64,000 nt of DNA from NCBI RefSeq assembly GCF_900167475.1, contig NZ_LT796768.1:1984001-2048000 (forward strand), read 5' to 3'. This document shows, piece by piece, positions 38,745-47,013 of the stretch (position 1 is the stretch's first letter; every line of letters starts with the position of its first letter). The notes beneath the pieces are model-generated. The model did not search any database. It was given only the letters and a program-made list of their open reading frames with translations, and was not told the origin of the DNA. The stretch comes from Aeromicrobium choanae (lineage in GTDB: Bacteria; Actinomycetota; Actinomycetes; Propionibacteriales; Nocardioidaceae). Both the position numbers and the translations under genes were made by a program.

Positions 38745-39488
38745 ATGAGCACTTTGATCCTGCTGCGTCATGGTCACAGCGAGTGGAACGCCCTCAACCT
38801 GTTTACCGGATGGGTCGACGTCGACCTCAACGAGCAGGGGCTCCAGGAGGCGCTGCGCGCCCCGGAGCTGCTGCGCGAGGCGGGCCTGCTGCCCGACGTC
38901 TCACACACGTCGCTGCTGCGGCGAGCGATCCGCACCGCCGAGATCACGCTGAACGGCATCGATCGCCACTGGATCCCCGTGAAGCGCAGCTGGCGCCTCA
39001 ACGAGCGCCACTACGGTGCCCTGCAGGGCAAGGACAAGAAGGCCACCCTCGAGGAGTTCGGCGAGGAGCAGTTCATGACGTGGCGCCGCTCGTACTCCAC
39101 GCCCCCGCCGGCGCTGGCCGACGACTCGGAGTTCAGCCAGGTGGGCGACGCCCGCTACGCCGACCTGCCCAGCGAGCTGATGCCCCGCACCGAGTGCCTG
39201 GCCGACGTGCTCGTGCGCATGCTGCCCTACTGGTACGACCAGATCGTGCCCGACCTGCGCGCCGACCGGACGGTGCTCGTCACGGCCCACGGCAACTCGC
39301 TGCGCGCGCTGGTCAAGCACCTCGACGGGCTCGGCGAGGACGAGGTCGTGGGACTGAACATCCCCACCGGCATCCCGCTGGTCTACGACCTCGACGACGA
39401 CCTCGTGCCCACGCAGCGCGGGGGCCAGTACCTCGACCCCGACGCCGCCGCGGCCGCGATCGCCGCCGTGGCCAACCAGGGCCGCTGA
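38745..39488 (+). CDS. gpmA: 2,3-bisphosphoglycerate-dependent phosphoglycerate mutase
   Basis: 247 residues. [12 protein letters not shown] holds the phosphorylated His9, and [14 protein letters not shown] and [14 protein letters not shown] complete the active site. It interconverts 3- and 2-phosphoglycerate in glycolysis. In Mycobacterium gpm1 lies between the mshA region and senX3-regX3, as here, though the two-component genes are convergent in this window. Confidence 0.96.
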   Translation: MSTLILLRHGHSEWNALNLFTGWVDVDLNEQGLQEALRAPELLREAGLLPDVSHTSLLRRAIRTAEITLNGIDRHWIPVKRSWRLNERHYGALQGKDKKATLEEFGEEQFMTWRRSYSTPPPALADDSEFSQVGDARYADLPSELMPRTECLADVLVRMLPYWYDQIVPDLRADRTVLVTAHGNSLRALVKHLDGLGEDEVVGLNIPTGIPLVYDLDDDLVPTQRGGQYLDPDAAAAAIAAVANQGR

Positions 39489-39494
39489 CCGCAG

Positions 39495-39558
39495 CGCTGG
39501 CGGTGACGTTCGCGGGGTCGACACGCCGTGTGCGACCCCGCGAACGTCACTCCCAGCG
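39495..39558. repeat. Long palindromic repeat, copy 1 of a dispersed family
   Basis: Arms 39495-39520 and 39533-39558 match at 24 of 26 positions and include GTGACGTTCGCGGGG. The 12-nt loop contains a small CAC/GTG stem. It fills the gap between convergent gpmA and regX3 and ends one base before regX3. The same sequence recurs at 49466-49533. It probably acts as a bidirectional terminator. Confidence 0.85.
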
Positions 39559-40236
39559 TCAGGCGTACTTGTAGCCCAGGCCCCGCACGGTGGTGAGGAT
39601 CGTGGGGTGCGCCGGGTCGTCCTCGATCTTGGCCCGAAGCCGCTTGACGTGGACGTCGAGCGTCTTGGTGTCGCCCACGTAGTCGGCGCCCCACACCCGG
39701 TCGATCAGCTGGCCGCGGGTCAGGACGCGACCGCTGTTGCGCAGGAAGAACTCGAGCAGCTCGAACTCCTTGAGCGGCAGCTTCACCTCGCCGCCGTCGA
39801 CCGTGACGAGGTGGCGGTCGACGTCCATCCGGACGCCGCCCACCTCGATCACGGCGTCGTCGTCGACCTCCTCGGGCGCGCCGCGACGCAGCACCGCCCG
39901 GATCCGCGCCACCAGCTCGCGCGGCGAGTACGGCTTGGTGACGTAGTCGTCGGCCCCCAGCTCGAGCCCGACGACCTTGTCGACCTCGGTGTCCTTCGCA
40001 CTGACCATGATGATCGGCACCGAGGACGTCTGGCGGATCGTGCGGCACACCTCCGTGCCCGACAGGCCGGGCAGCATGAGGTCGAGCAGGACGATGTCGG
40101 CGCCGCCGCGCTCGAACGCGGTCAGCGCGTCGGGGCCGGTCTCGGCGACCGCGACGTCGTAGCCCTCCTTGCGCAGGACGTACGACAGGGCCTCGCTGTA
40201 GCTGGCCTCGTCCTCGACGATCAGGACCTTGGTCAC
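39559..40236 (-). CDS. regX3: Response regulator, OmpR/PhoP type (RegX3-like)
   Basis: 225 residues. The receiver domain (1-115) has Asp8/Asp9, the phosphoacceptor Asp52 in VLLDLMLPG and Lys in YVTKPYS. The OmpR-type winged-helix DNA-binding domain (about 130-225) ends in TVRGLGYKYA. It is phosphorylated by the SenX3-like kinase and controls phosphate genes through PHO-box-type repeats, one of which lies at 41440-41461. ATG 40236 overlaps the kinase stop by 4 bp. Confidence 0.93.
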   Translation of the reverse strand: MTKVLIVEDEASYSEALSYVLRKEGYDVAVAETGPDALTAFERGGADIVLLDLMLPGLSGTEVCRTIRQTSSVPIIMVSAKDTEVDKVVGLELGADDYVTKPYSPRELVARIRAVLRRGAPEEVDDDAVIEVGGVRMDVDRHLVTVDGGEVKLPLKEFELLEFFLRNSGRVLTRGQLIDRVWGADYVGDTKTLDVHVKRLRAKIEDDPAHPTILTTVRGLGYKYA

Positions 40237-41366
40237 TCGAACTCTCCTTCATCGACGTCCCGCGCCGGCAGCACCAGCGTGAAGGACGAACCGAGGCCTG
40301 GTTCACTCCAGACCTCGACGGAGCCGCCGTTGCCGGCGGCGACATGCTTGACGATCGACAGGCCCAGGCCCGTGCCCCCGGTGGCGCGAGCGCGCGCGGG
40401 GTCGACCCGGTAGAACCGCTCGAAGATCCGGCCCTGCTCCTCCGGCGGGATGCCCACGCCGTGGTCGGAGACGGTGATGCGGATGTCCTCGTCGTCGCCG
40501 GTGGCCGCGACCGCGACGACCGAGTCGTTGGGGCTGTAGGTCACGGCGTTCTCGACGAGGTTGCTGACCGCCGCGTGCAGCTGCGCCCGGTCGCCCTGGA
40601 CGTACAGGTCGGGCTGGACGTCCTGCGAGATGGTGATGGACTTGGCCTCCGCGTCGGTGAGCGAGTGCTCGATCGCCTCCGCGACGAGCTCGCCCACCTT
40701 CACGAGGGCGGCGTCGTCGCTGGCGAGGTCGGCCTGGAGCCGCGAGAGGTCGATGATCTGCTGCACCAGGCGCGTCAGGCGCTCGCCCTCGGTCTGCATG
40801 CGCCCGGCGAACCGCTCGACCGCCTCGGGATCGTCGCGGGCCTCGCTGACCGCCTCGGCGAGCAGGCTGATCGCCCCGATGGGGGTCTTCAGCTCGTGGC
40901 TGACGTTGGCGACGAAGTCGCGGCGCAGGGCCTCGACGCGCTGCTCGCTCGTGCGGTCCTCCACGAGGGCCAGCATGAGCCCGTGCGACAGCGGGGCGAC
41001 CCGAGCGCGCACGTAGACGAGGGGACGGCGGCGGATGCGGATCTCGAACTCGTCCTCGCGCACCTCGCCGTCGCGGCGGACCTGCCGGACCAGGTCGAGC
41101 AGGTCGCCGCTGCGCAGCCGGTCGTCGTCGGTGACCAGGCCCAGCGCGATCGCCGGGGCGGAGGCGCGCAGCACGCGCTCCTCCTGGTCGAGCACCAGGG
41201 CCGAGGACCGCAGCACCGACAGCACGGTCGCGATGTCCGGCGGCACGGCGGGGGCCGGGGCGGGCGGGACGAGCTCCTGGGATCGCTCCGAGAACCGCCA
41301 CACATACGTGATGACGGCGCCGAGCACGATGCCGGCTGCACCGGCCAGGATCTGGGAGACCTCCAC
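40233..41366 (-). CDS. senX3: Sensor histidine kinase (SenX3/PhoR-like)
   Basis: 377 residues. One N-terminal membrane helix (about 5-23) is followed by a PAS-like region (about 45-145), the HisKA box NVSHELKTPIG with His157 and an HATPase domain with LVENAVTYSP, DHGVGIPPEEQ and GTGLGLSIVKHV. It senses phosphate status with the Pst/PhoU system. GTG 41366 is chosen because TACGAT lies 7 nt upstream and the membrane helix follows at once; the reading frame is open further upstream. Confidence 0.92.
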   Translation of the reverse strand: MEVSQILAGAAGIVLGAVITYVWRFSERSQELVPPAPAPAVPPDIATVLSVLRSSALVLDQEERVLRASAPAIALGLVTDDDRLRSGDLLDLVRQVRRDGEVREDEFEIRIRRRPLVYVRARVAPLSHGLMLALVEDRTSEQRVEALRRDFVANVSHELKTPIGAISLLAEAVSEARDDPEAVERFAGRMQTEGERLTRLVQQIIDLSRLQADLASDDAALVKVGELVAEAIEHSLTDAEAKSITISQDVQPDLYVQGDRAQLHAAVSNLVENAVTYSPNDSVVAVAATGDDEDIRITVSDHGVGIPPEEQGRIFERFYRVDPARARATGGTGLGLSIVKHVAAGNGGSVEVWSEPGLGSSFTLVLPARDVDEGEFE

Positions 41367-41379
41367 GGGACCGATCGTA
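41367..41379 (-). promoter_or_regulatory. Leaderless promoter of senX3
   Basis: On the minus strand TACGAT (plus 41374-41379), 7 nt, then GTG 41366. Confidence 0.5.
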
Positions 41380-41439
41380 GGCCGACGACACCCGCCGGCC
41401 ACCACCGCGGCGGGCCCATGGGCCACGGTTTCCGCTGGC

Positions 41440-41461
41440 GTTCACCCCCCGTTCACCGCAG
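41440..41461 (+). promoter_or_regulatory. PHO-box-like direct repeat upstream of phoU
   Basis: GTTCACC at 41440-41446 and 41451-41457, an 11-nt repeat unit. This is the form of the site bound by Streptomyces PhoP and mycobacterial RegX3. It lies just upstream of the expected -35 position of phoU and between phoU and senX3, so it can control both. Confidence 0.75.
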
Positions 41462-41487
41462 GTCGTCTCGCATTCATGCGGCGCGCC

Positions 41488-41499
41488 TACCGTCGAGCC
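41488..41499 (+). promoter_or_regulatory. Leaderless promoter of phoU
   Basis: TACCGT at 41488-41493, 6 nt, then ATG 41500. Confidence 0.55.
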
Positions 41500-42147
41500 A
41501 TGCGCGACCAGTACTACGAGCAGCTCGACGTCATCGTCGACGAGCTCGTCCTCATCACCGACCGGGTGCGAACCGCGGTGGCCGATGCCACGACCGCACT
41601 GCTCGACACCGACATCGCCACCGCCGAGGCGGTCATCGACTCCGACCATGGCATCGAGGAGGCGATCGACGAGGTCGAGGAGCGGGCCCTCGTGCTGCTG
41701 GCGACCCAGCAGCCCGTCGCCACCGACCTGCGGCAGCTCGTCTCGACCCTGCGGATGGTGGCCGACCTGCAGCGCATGAGCGCGCTCGCGGTCCATGTCT
41801 CCAAGATCGCCCGCCGCCGCGCACCCGAGGCGGCGGTGCCGCTGCCGGTGCAGCCGCTCATCCGCGACATGGCGCGGGTCGCCCACTCGATGATCGGGTC
41901 GGCCGCGCGGATCGTGTCCGAGCGCGACCTCGGCGCGGCCGCCGAGCTCGAGATCGAGGACGACGAGATGGACCGCCTGCGCCAGGAGCTCTTCCGCGTC
42001 CTCCTCGAGGGCACGTGGGAGCACGGTGTCGACACGGCGATCGACCTCGCGCTGCTGGGTCGCTACTACGAGCGCATCGGCGACCACGCCGTCAGCATGG
42101 CGCGCCGCGTCGTGTACCTCGTCACGGGCGAGCTTCCCGTCGCCTGA
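41500..42147 (+). CDS. phoU: Phosphate signalling complex protein PhoU
   Basis: 215 residues in two repeated three-helix units, with the metal-binding patterns around VSTLRMVADLQRMSALAVHV and LLGRYYERIGDHAVSMARRV (E/DxxxD). It binds the Pst transporter and the histidine kinase, dampening the phosphate response. ATG 41500 is set by the -10 and starts directly at the conserved MRDQYYEQL. It is divergent from senX3 with a PHO-box-like repeat between. Confidence 0.94.
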   Translation: MRDQYYEQLDVIVDELVLITDRVRTAVADATTALLDTDIATAEAVIDSDHGIEEAIDEVEERALVLLATQQPVATDLRQLVSTLRMVADLQRMSALAVHVSKIARRRAPEAAVPLPVQPLIRDMARVAHSMIGSAARIVSERDLGAAAELEIEDDEMDRLRQELFRVLLEGTWEHGVDTAIDLALLGRYYERIGDHAVSMARRVVYLVTGELPVA

Positions 42148-42157
42148 CCCTCGAACG

Positions 42158-42189
42158 CGAACGGCCCCGGCGATCGCCGGGGCCGTTCG
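42158..42189. terminator. Bidirectional terminator between phoU and the lipoprotein gene
   Basis: A perfect 32-bp palindrome; its inner part is GGCCCCGGCGATCGCCGGGG. It lies between convergent genes. Confidence 0.8.
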
Positions 42190-42207
42190 TCGTGCTCGGG
42201 GTGAGGG

Positions 42208-42762
42208 TCACGAGGAGGGCGGGGACGTGTCCTCGTCGCCGTCCTCGGACTCCGGGGCGGCCGGATCGGACTCCTGCTCCTGGACGGGCTTGGGCTCGCT
42301 CGTGGGCCGCTTCGCGACGTCGGCGTACATCTCGGTGCGGGCCACGACCGGGACCTCGATGCTGACATCTCCACCGGGGGTGGCCGCGAAGCTGATGGTC
42401 ACGTAGTCGCCGGCCGCGATGTCGCTCTTGACGACGATCTCGCCCGCGGCGCCCAGCGTGAGCAGCGTGTTCGGCTTCAGGGTGATCGGGCGGGCCAGCT
42501 TCTTGGCGGCGCCGTCGACGGTGACCGACTCGATGGTCTGGTCCTCGGTGGACAGCAGGCCACCGGAGAAGGTGGCGGTGCCGTCGGCGTTGTCGACGAA
42601 CAGGCCGTTGTAGACGCCGATCGGGCCCGTGCGCAGGTTCGAGCCGACAGCGGCTTGGTACTGCTGGTTCGTCTGGGCGCCGAAGCTGGTGCCGCAGGCG
42701 GAGAGCGCGAACGGGGCGGCGACGGCCAGGGTGATGGCGGCAAGAGTGCGACGAGTGCTCAC
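42208..42762 (-). CDS. LpqE-like lipoprotein
   Basis: 184 residues. The signal peptide ends in LSAC with lipid Cys23. A beta-rich domain (about 35-150) has the [20 protein letters not shown] and [13 protein letters not shown] segments, followed by a disordered Glu/Pro/Asp/Ser tail. It sits beside carD as does LpqE (Rv3584) of Mycobacterium; the fold resembles small secreted copper-chaperone-like lipoproteins, but no metal motif is clear. GTG 42762 is set by TACCAT 6 nt upstream. Confidence 0.78.
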   Translation of the reverse strand: MSTRRTLAAITLAVAAPFALSACGTSFGAQTNQQYQAAVGSNLRTGPIGVYNGLFVDNADGTATFSGGLLSTEDQTIESVTVDGAAKKLARPITLKPNTLLTLGAAGEIVVKSDIAAGDYVTISFAATPGGDVSIEVPVVARTEMYADVAKRPTSEPKPVQEQESDPAAPESEDGDEDTSPPSS

Positions 42763-42774
42763 GCTGGCATGGTA
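42763..42774 (-). promoter_or_regulatory. Leaderless promoter of the LpqE-like gene
   Basis: On the minus strand TACCAT (plus 42769-42774), 6 nt, then GTG 42762. Confidence 0.5.
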
Positions 42775-42821
42775 TCCGGGGCCCCCGGGAACGAAGGCAG
42801 GCAGGGTACTCGTTCCGCCAT

Positions 42822-42855
42822 GTTATTCTGGTCACCTAGGAAAGGTGCTTTCTCC
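42822..42855 (+). promoter_or_regulatory. carD promoter and leader
   Basis: TATTCT (42823-42828) is a good -10. Unlike most genes here, carD has a short leader with an AGGAAAGG ribosome site (42838-42845) before ATG 42856. Confidence 0.5.
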
Positions 42856-43341
42856 ATGGCTTTCTCTGTCGGCGAAACCGTCGTGTACCCCAATCATGGC
42901 GCGGCGGTGATCGAAGACATCGAGGTCCGGAACATCAAGGGCGTGGACCGCACGTACCTCGTTCTCCGGATCATCGCTCAGAACGATCTGGTCGTCCGTG
43001 TCCCGGCCGACAACGTCGATCTCGTGGGCGTCCGCGACGTGGTCGATGAAGCAGGACTCGAGCGGGTCTTCAGCGTGCTCCGTGCCGAGCACGTCGAGGA
43101 GCCCACGAACTGGTCCCGGCGTTACAAGGCAAACCTGGAGAAGCTGCACTCCGGCGACGTCCTCAAGGTGGCCGAGGTCGTCCGCGACCTGTGGCGCCGC
43201 GATCACGAGCGTGGCCTCTCGGCCGGCGAGAAGCGGATGCTGGCCAAGGCGCGCCAGATCCTCGTCTCCGAGCTCGCGCTCGCTGAGAACACGAACGAGG
43301 ACAAGGCCGAGATCCGTCTCGACGAGGTCCTCGCCTCCTGA
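42856..43341 (+). CDS. carD: RNA polymerase-binding transcription factor CarD
   Basis: 161 residues. The N-terminal RNAP-interaction domain ([19 protein letters not shown]) and the helical DNA-contacting domain ([17 protein letters not shown], Trp retained) are intact. It stabilises open complexes at rRNA and other promoters in actinobacteria and is usually essential. ATG 42856 has a strong AGGAAAGG ribosome site. In Mycobacterium ispD-ispF follow, but here a terminator and a TetR gene do. Confidence 0.95.
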   Translation: MAFSVGETVVYPNHGAAVIEDIEVRNIKGVDRTYLVLRIIAQNDLVVRVPADNVDLVGVRDVVDEAGLERVFSVLRAEHVEEPTNWSRRYKANLEKLHSGDVLKVAEVVRDLWRRDHERGLSAGEKRMLAKARQILVSELALAENTNEDKAEIRLDEVLAS

Positions 43342-43360
43342 CGCAGCAATCCACTCACTG

Positions 43361-43390
43361 ACGAGCGCCCGGCTTCGGCCGGGCGCTCGT
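43361..43390 (+). terminator. carD terminator with UUCG tetraloop
   Basis: A 13-bp stem of ACGAGCGCCCGGC closes on the stable cUUCGg tetraloop, then CTGTTGT. It also ends the convergent TetR transcript. Confidence 0.85.
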
Positions 43391-43404
43391 CTGTTGTGGC
43401 GTGG

Positions 43405-44001
43405 TCACCACCAGGCCAGGCCGAGGGCGACGAGGTCCTCCACGAGCTCCTCGCGAGTCAGCGGAGGGTCGTCGTCCAGCACGAAGCGGACGGCCAGCGA
43501 CTCCACCGCCAGGACGATCAGCCACGAGGACCGGGCCGGGTCGCGGCGCCGTGAGCCGGGCGCCTGTCGTCCGCCGAGGTACGCGCGCAGCACGTCGCGC
43601 ACCCGGCGCTCCAGGCCCAGCCGGTCGTCGAGGTGGCGCGACGCCGGGAGCTCCTGCCACACCACGCGCAGCAGCGTGGGATCGCGCTCGAGGGCCGACA
43701 GGAGAGCCTCGGCCGTCGCCCGGGCCATCGCCTCGGGATCCTCGTGCACGTGGTCGACGAGCGAGGCCACCACGTCCTCGGCCAGCCGGTCGACGTACCG
43801 CGCGGTGACCTCCTCGACGATCGACGCCTTGTCGGGGAAGTACTGGTAGAGCGAGCCGGGGCTCACCCGCGCGCGGTCGGCCACGCGGTTCGTGGTGAGC
43901 CGGTCGTAGCCGTCGGCCACCAGCACGTCCCGGGCCGCGGCGACGATCCGGTCGACCATGTCGCGCGAGCGCTGCTGACGGGGGAGCTTCCGAAGAGCCA
44001 T
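43405..44001 (-). CDS. TetR family regulator
   Basis: 198 residues. The N-terminal HTH has the typical TTNRVADRARVSPGSLYQYF motif (about 40-60), with a variable helical ligand domain after it. It probably represses the divergent MpaB-type gene and itself through the palindrome at 44017-44030. ATG 44001 has TACAAT 7 nt upstream. The ligand is unknown. Confidence 0.9.
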   Translation of the reverse strand: MALRKLPRQQRSRDMVDRIVAAARDVLVADGYDRLTTNRVADRARVSPGSLYQYFPDKASIVEEVTARYVDRLAEDVVASLVDHVHEDPEAMARATAEALLSALERDPTLLRVVWQELPASRHLDDRLGLERRVRDVLRAYLGGRQAPGSRRRDPARSSWLIVLAVESLAVRFVLDDDPPLTREELVEDLVALGLAWW

Positions 44002-44016
44002 GACGCGAATTGTATG

Positions 44017-44030
44017 CGAGCAAATGCTCG
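44017..44030. promoter_or_regulatory. TetR operator between the regulator and the MpaB-type gene
   Basis: CGAGCA-AA-TGCTCG is a perfect 6-bp-arm palindrome. It lies between the minus-strand -10 TACAAT (plus 44009-44014) and the plus-strand -10-like CACGGT (44034-44039), so one bound dimer could block both. Confidence 0.65.
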
Positions 44031-44045
44031 TGTCACGGTGTCGTC

Positions 44046-45230
44046 ATGACGACGGTCCAGAGTCCGCCCGCCCGTTTCCGTGCCGGGGGAGAGCGCAACG
44101 TGAGGCTGGGACGGGTGCTGAAGACACTCGGCGGGGTGCGGGAGGTCGACGAGCTCCTGATGGCGCGGATCGGGCGCGGGTTCACCCAGCGCGACGAGCT
44201 GGGGGCGCGGCTGGCCGCGGCCATGCGCCGTCCGGCCGGTGATCCGGAGCGGGTGTCCATGGCGCAGTTCCGCACCGCGCTCGAGCACGGCGTCGGTGCC
44301 GAGGCACCCCCGGCGCTCGCCGAGTTCGTCGGGACGTTGCGGCAGGACCCGGCGTGGCTCGACCGCGACCTCGTCGAGGAGGGTGCGCGAGTCTTCCGGC
44401 GGTTCGGGCGCAACGCGGCCGATGTGCTGCTGCAGCTCTCACTGATCGGGGGCTACCGGTTCGGCGGGCCTCCGGACCTGCTCGTGGCGACCGGCGCGCT
44501 GGCCGGGGCGAGCACGCAGCGGCGGCTGGCCGAGACCCAGTCGTGGGCGGTGGCGGTGACGACGGCCGGCGGCCTGGACGTGCATTCCGAGGGCTGGCGC
44601 ACCACGGCGCACGTCCGGGCGATGCACGCGCTCGTGAACCACACGTTCGAGCCCCGGTGGGACGTCGAGCGGTGGGGACTGCCCATCAACCAGGCCGACC
44701 AGGCGGGCACGCTCGGCCTTTTCGACGGCACGGTGTTGATCGGGGTGAAGGCGCTCGGGGTGCCGGTGAGTCAGCGTGACTCCCGTGCCGTGATGCACCT
44801 GTGGAAGTACGTGGGCTGGCTGATGGGCGTGGACGAGCAGTGGCTGGTGGACTCCGAACGCGAGCGCCAGCGGATCAACTACCACGTCGTGCTGGCCCAG
44901 GATGGGATCACCGAGGCCGGACCGCAGCTCTCGCAGGACATCATCGCCGTGCTCGGCCGGTTGCCGCACGGGCGCTGGAAGACCGAGCGCACCCTCAGCA
45001 TGCTGAGCCTGTTCCTCGGCCGCGACAGCATGCGCGAGCTCGGCCTGCCGTGGCGCCCGCCGTGGGCGCACCTGATGCTGTGGGTGGCGAACTCGGCACG
45101 CCACCGGGTGCTGGGGCGCCTGCCCGGCGGGAAACGGCGCCTCGAGGAGAGTGGCGCCCGCGTCGCGCAGAAGATCCTCGCGGAGTACTACGCCTCCGAC
45201 GACCGCGCCGTGGCCGACCTGCCCACCTGA
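44046..45230 (+). CDS. Oxygenase MpaB family protein (DUF2236)
   Basis: 394 residues. The mainly helical protein has the DUF2236 features HALVNH, NQADQAGTLGLF and AVMHLWKYVGWLMGVDE. The family includes the fungal MpaB oxygenase and the latex-clearing protein Lcp, which bind haem b. Candidate haem residues include the His of HLWKYVGWLMG. It may cleave a hydrophobic substrate oxidatively; which one is unknown. ATG 44046 lies 6 nt after CACGGT. Control by the adjacent TetR is probable. Confidence 0.82.
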   Translation: MTTVQSPPARFRAGGERNVRLGRVLKTLGGVREVDELLMARIGRGFTQRDELGARLAAAMRRPAGDPERVSMAQFRTALEHGVGAEAPPALAEFVGTLRQDPAWLDRDLVEEGARVFRRFGRNAADVLLQLSLIGGYRFGGPPDLLVATGALAGASTQRRLAETQSWAVAVTTAGGLDVHSEGWRTTAHVRAMHALVNHTFEPRWDVERWGLPINQADQAGTLGLFDGTVLIGVKALGVPVSQRDSRAVMHLWKYVGWLMGVDEQWLVDSERERQRINYHVVLAQDGITEAGPQLSQDIIAVLGRLPHGRWKTERTLSMLSLFLGRDSMRELGLPWRPPWAHLMLWVANSARHRVLGRLPGGKRRLEESGARVAQKILAEYYASDDRAVADLPT

Positions 45231-45237
45231 GCCCCCG

Positions 45238-45357
45238 ACCGCTCCGCCGCCCGCTCCTCACCCCCGTTCCACTTTTGGAAACGGATTGACGTCGAAGGGC
45301 CGTTCTGACGTGAAACCGTTTCCAAAAGTGGAGAGAGGGCGGGCGGCGCGGAGCGGG
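45238..45357. repeat. Large inverted repeat filling the MpaB-ispF gap
   Basis: The inner arms CCACTTTTGGAAACGG (45269-45284) and its exact complement (45316-45331) surround a 31-nt loop. Outer G/C-rich arms at about 45239-45254 and 45338-45355 also pair with few mismatches, so nearly the whole gap is palindromic. It sits between convergent genes. Confidence 0.8.
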
Positions 45358-45362
45358 CGGGA

Positions 45363-45833
45363 CTAGTGGACCAGGGCCACCGCGATCGCGGCGATGCCCT
45401 CGCCGCGGCCGGTGAGGCCCAGGCCGTCGGTGGTGGTGCCCGAGAGCGACACGGGAGCGCCGATGGCGTCGGAGAGCACCTGCGTGGCCTCGTCGCGGCG
45501 GCCCGAGAGGCGCGGCTCGTTGCCGATCAGCTGCACGCTGACGTTGCCGACCGTGAGCCCGGCCTCCTGGACGAGCTCGGCCGTGGCGCGCAGGAACTCG
45601 GTGCCCGACGCGCCCGCGTAGCGCGGGTCGGCGGTGCCGAAGCGGCTGCCGATGTCACCGAGGCCGGCCGCCGCCAGCACGGCGTCGACCATGGCGTGCG
45701 CGACACAGTCGCCGTCGGAGTGGCCCTCGAGGCCGCGCGGCGCGTCGGGCCAGTGCAGGCCCGCCACCCACAGCGGCCGGCCGTCGACGAGCTGGTGGAC
45801 GTCGGTTCCGATGCCGACCCGGGGAGCGCTCAC
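45363..45833 (-). CDS. ispF: 2-C-methyl-D-erythritol 2,4-cyclodiphosphate synthase
   Basis: 156 residues, the single-domain length. Zinc ligands are in GTDVHQL and the [10 protein letters not shown] motif, with the substrate region [14 protein letters not shown]. It forms MEcPP in the non-mevalonate isoprenoid pathway. GTG 45833 follows TAGGGT at 6 nt. ispD, its usual partner, is not in the window. Unlike in Mycobacterium, ispF is on the opposite strand to carD and cysS. Confidence 0.95.
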   Translation of the reverse strand: MSAPRVGIGTDVHQLVDGRPLWVAGLHWPDAPRGLEGHSDGDCVAHAMVDAVLAAAGLGDIGSRFGTADPRYAGASGTEFLRATAELVQEAGLTVGNVSVQLIGNEPRLSGRRDEATQVLSDAIGAPVSLSGTTTDGLGLTGRGEGIAAIAVALVH

Positions 45834-45845
45834 GCCTGAACCCTA
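45834..45845 (-). promoter_or_regulatory. Leaderless promoter of ispF
   Basis: On the minus strand TAGGGT (plus 45840-45845), 6 nt, then GTG 45833. Confidence 0.6.
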
Positions 45846-45852
45846 GTCGGGA

Positions 45853-47001
45853 TCAGAACGCGAGCCGCTTGTTGCGCGGTGCGATGACGTACGTGACGCC
45901 GCCGCTGCCCTTGAGCCACGCGCGCTCGAACTGCGCGCGGTCGTAGACCCGGCGGACCTGCGCGTTCGTGCGGCCGGCGGGGTCGTTCACGATCACGTCG
46001 CCGTCCTTCTCGAAGCCGCGGACCACCATGAGGTGGCCGGGCGTCGCGCTGATCGGCGAGCCGCTGAGCTGGCCGCGGCCGAAGGCGACCGAGGCGACCA
46101 CGGGGACGCCCTGCTTGACGTACGCCTCGATCTCGCGCAGGTTCACGAGGCGGTGGACCACCGCGTCCGTGCTGTACATCGACGCATACGCGGTGTTGAA
46201 GGGCCACGTTCCCGTTCCCTTGTAGGACGAGTCGTAGGTGTAGCGGGCGGCGTGGTCGACCCAGCGGTCGGCGCCGGAGGCCCACGCGTAGTCGGCGGCC
46301 TTCGGGCCGAGGCCGAAGTAGCGCAGCACCATCGAGGTCGAGGTCGGCGAGCACCAGGCCTCGCCGCCACCGCCGTACTGCGGGTAGTGACCCGTGTGGA
46401 TCATCTGCGAGGACATCGGCACCTTGAGGTCGACCGTCCTCGTCATGGTCGTGCGGGAGGTGGCGGCCGACTTCGTGACGTACGTGGACGAGACGCCCGA
46501 GACGGTGCGGACGATCGGCGACTTGGTCGACGCGGTCTTGCGCCCGGCGGAGACCTGGACCTGCCACTTCGTGAACGTGCGGCCGGTGGCCGCGCGGACG
46601 ACGTCGGTGTCGACCCGGGCCAGGGCGTCGGCCTGGGCTCCGTAGGTGCGGCGCGCACCGCCGGCGAGACCGTGGCGCCACTGCGCGACGGTCTTCCACG
46701 ACGAGGCCTTCGAGCCGCTCGCGACCCGCACCTTCACCTTGATCCACGTGCCGTTCGGCATCCGCGTGACGTTCCACGAGGGGATGAGCGCCGTGCTCGC
46801 CTGCGGGGTCGAGACCCACGGGGAGCGCCAGCTCTTCGCCTTCGAGCCGGCCGGGATGACCAGCTTGGGCGTCCAGCGGGTGAGCTCGGGACGCGGGTGG
46901 GATGCGGCCTCGGCGGGCGCGGTGGCCAGGCCGGGGGCGATCATGACGGACGCCAGCAGGGCGGTGAGCGCTGCCGCGACGGGGAAGTGTCGGCGGATCA
47001 C
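45853..47001 (-). CDS. Secreted C39-family cysteine peptidase-like protein
   Basis: 382 residues. A signal peptide ends about residue 33 (ATAPAEAA). A mature N-terminal region of about 150 residues (WTPKLVIPAGSKAKSWRSPW) is followed by a C39_2-type papain fold with Cys217 in GGEAWCSPTSTS, His323 in TPGHLMVVRGF and an Asp/Asn in VNDPAG. It is probably exported and acts on cell-surface or extracellular peptides; it has no C39 transporter domain. GTG 47001 is set by TACCCT 6 nt upstream; upstream in-frame starts lie in the divergent region of cysS. Confidence 0.83.
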   Translation of the reverse strand: MIRRHFPVAAALTALLASVMIAPGLATAPAEAASHPRPELTRWTPKLVIPAGSKAKSWRSPWVSTPQASTALIPSWNVTRMPNGTWIKVKVRVASGSKASSWKTVAQWRHGLAGGARRTYGAQADALARVDTDVVRAATGRTFTKWQVQVSAGRKTASTKSPIVRTVSGVSSTYVTKSAATSRTTMTRTVDLKVPMSSQMIHTGHYPQYGGGGEAWCSPTSTSMVLRYFGLGPKAADYAWASGADRWVDHAARYTYDSSYKGTGTWPFNTAYASMYSTDAVVHRLVNLREIEAYVKQGVPVVASVAFGRGQLSGSPISATPGHLMVVRGFEKDGDVIVNDPAGRTNAQVRRVYDRAQFERAWLKGSGGVTYVIAPRNKRLAF

Positions 47002-47013
47002 CGCCTCAGGGTA
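47002..47013 (-). promoter_or_regulatory. Leaderless promoter of the C39-like gene
   Basis: On the minus strand TACCCT (plus 47008-47013), 6 nt, then GTG 47001. Confidence 0.55.

Noticed and set aside
40344..42365. 673-codon reading frame on the plus strand
   Set aside because: Antisense to senX3 and out of frame with phoU; both real genes have intact catalytic motifs.
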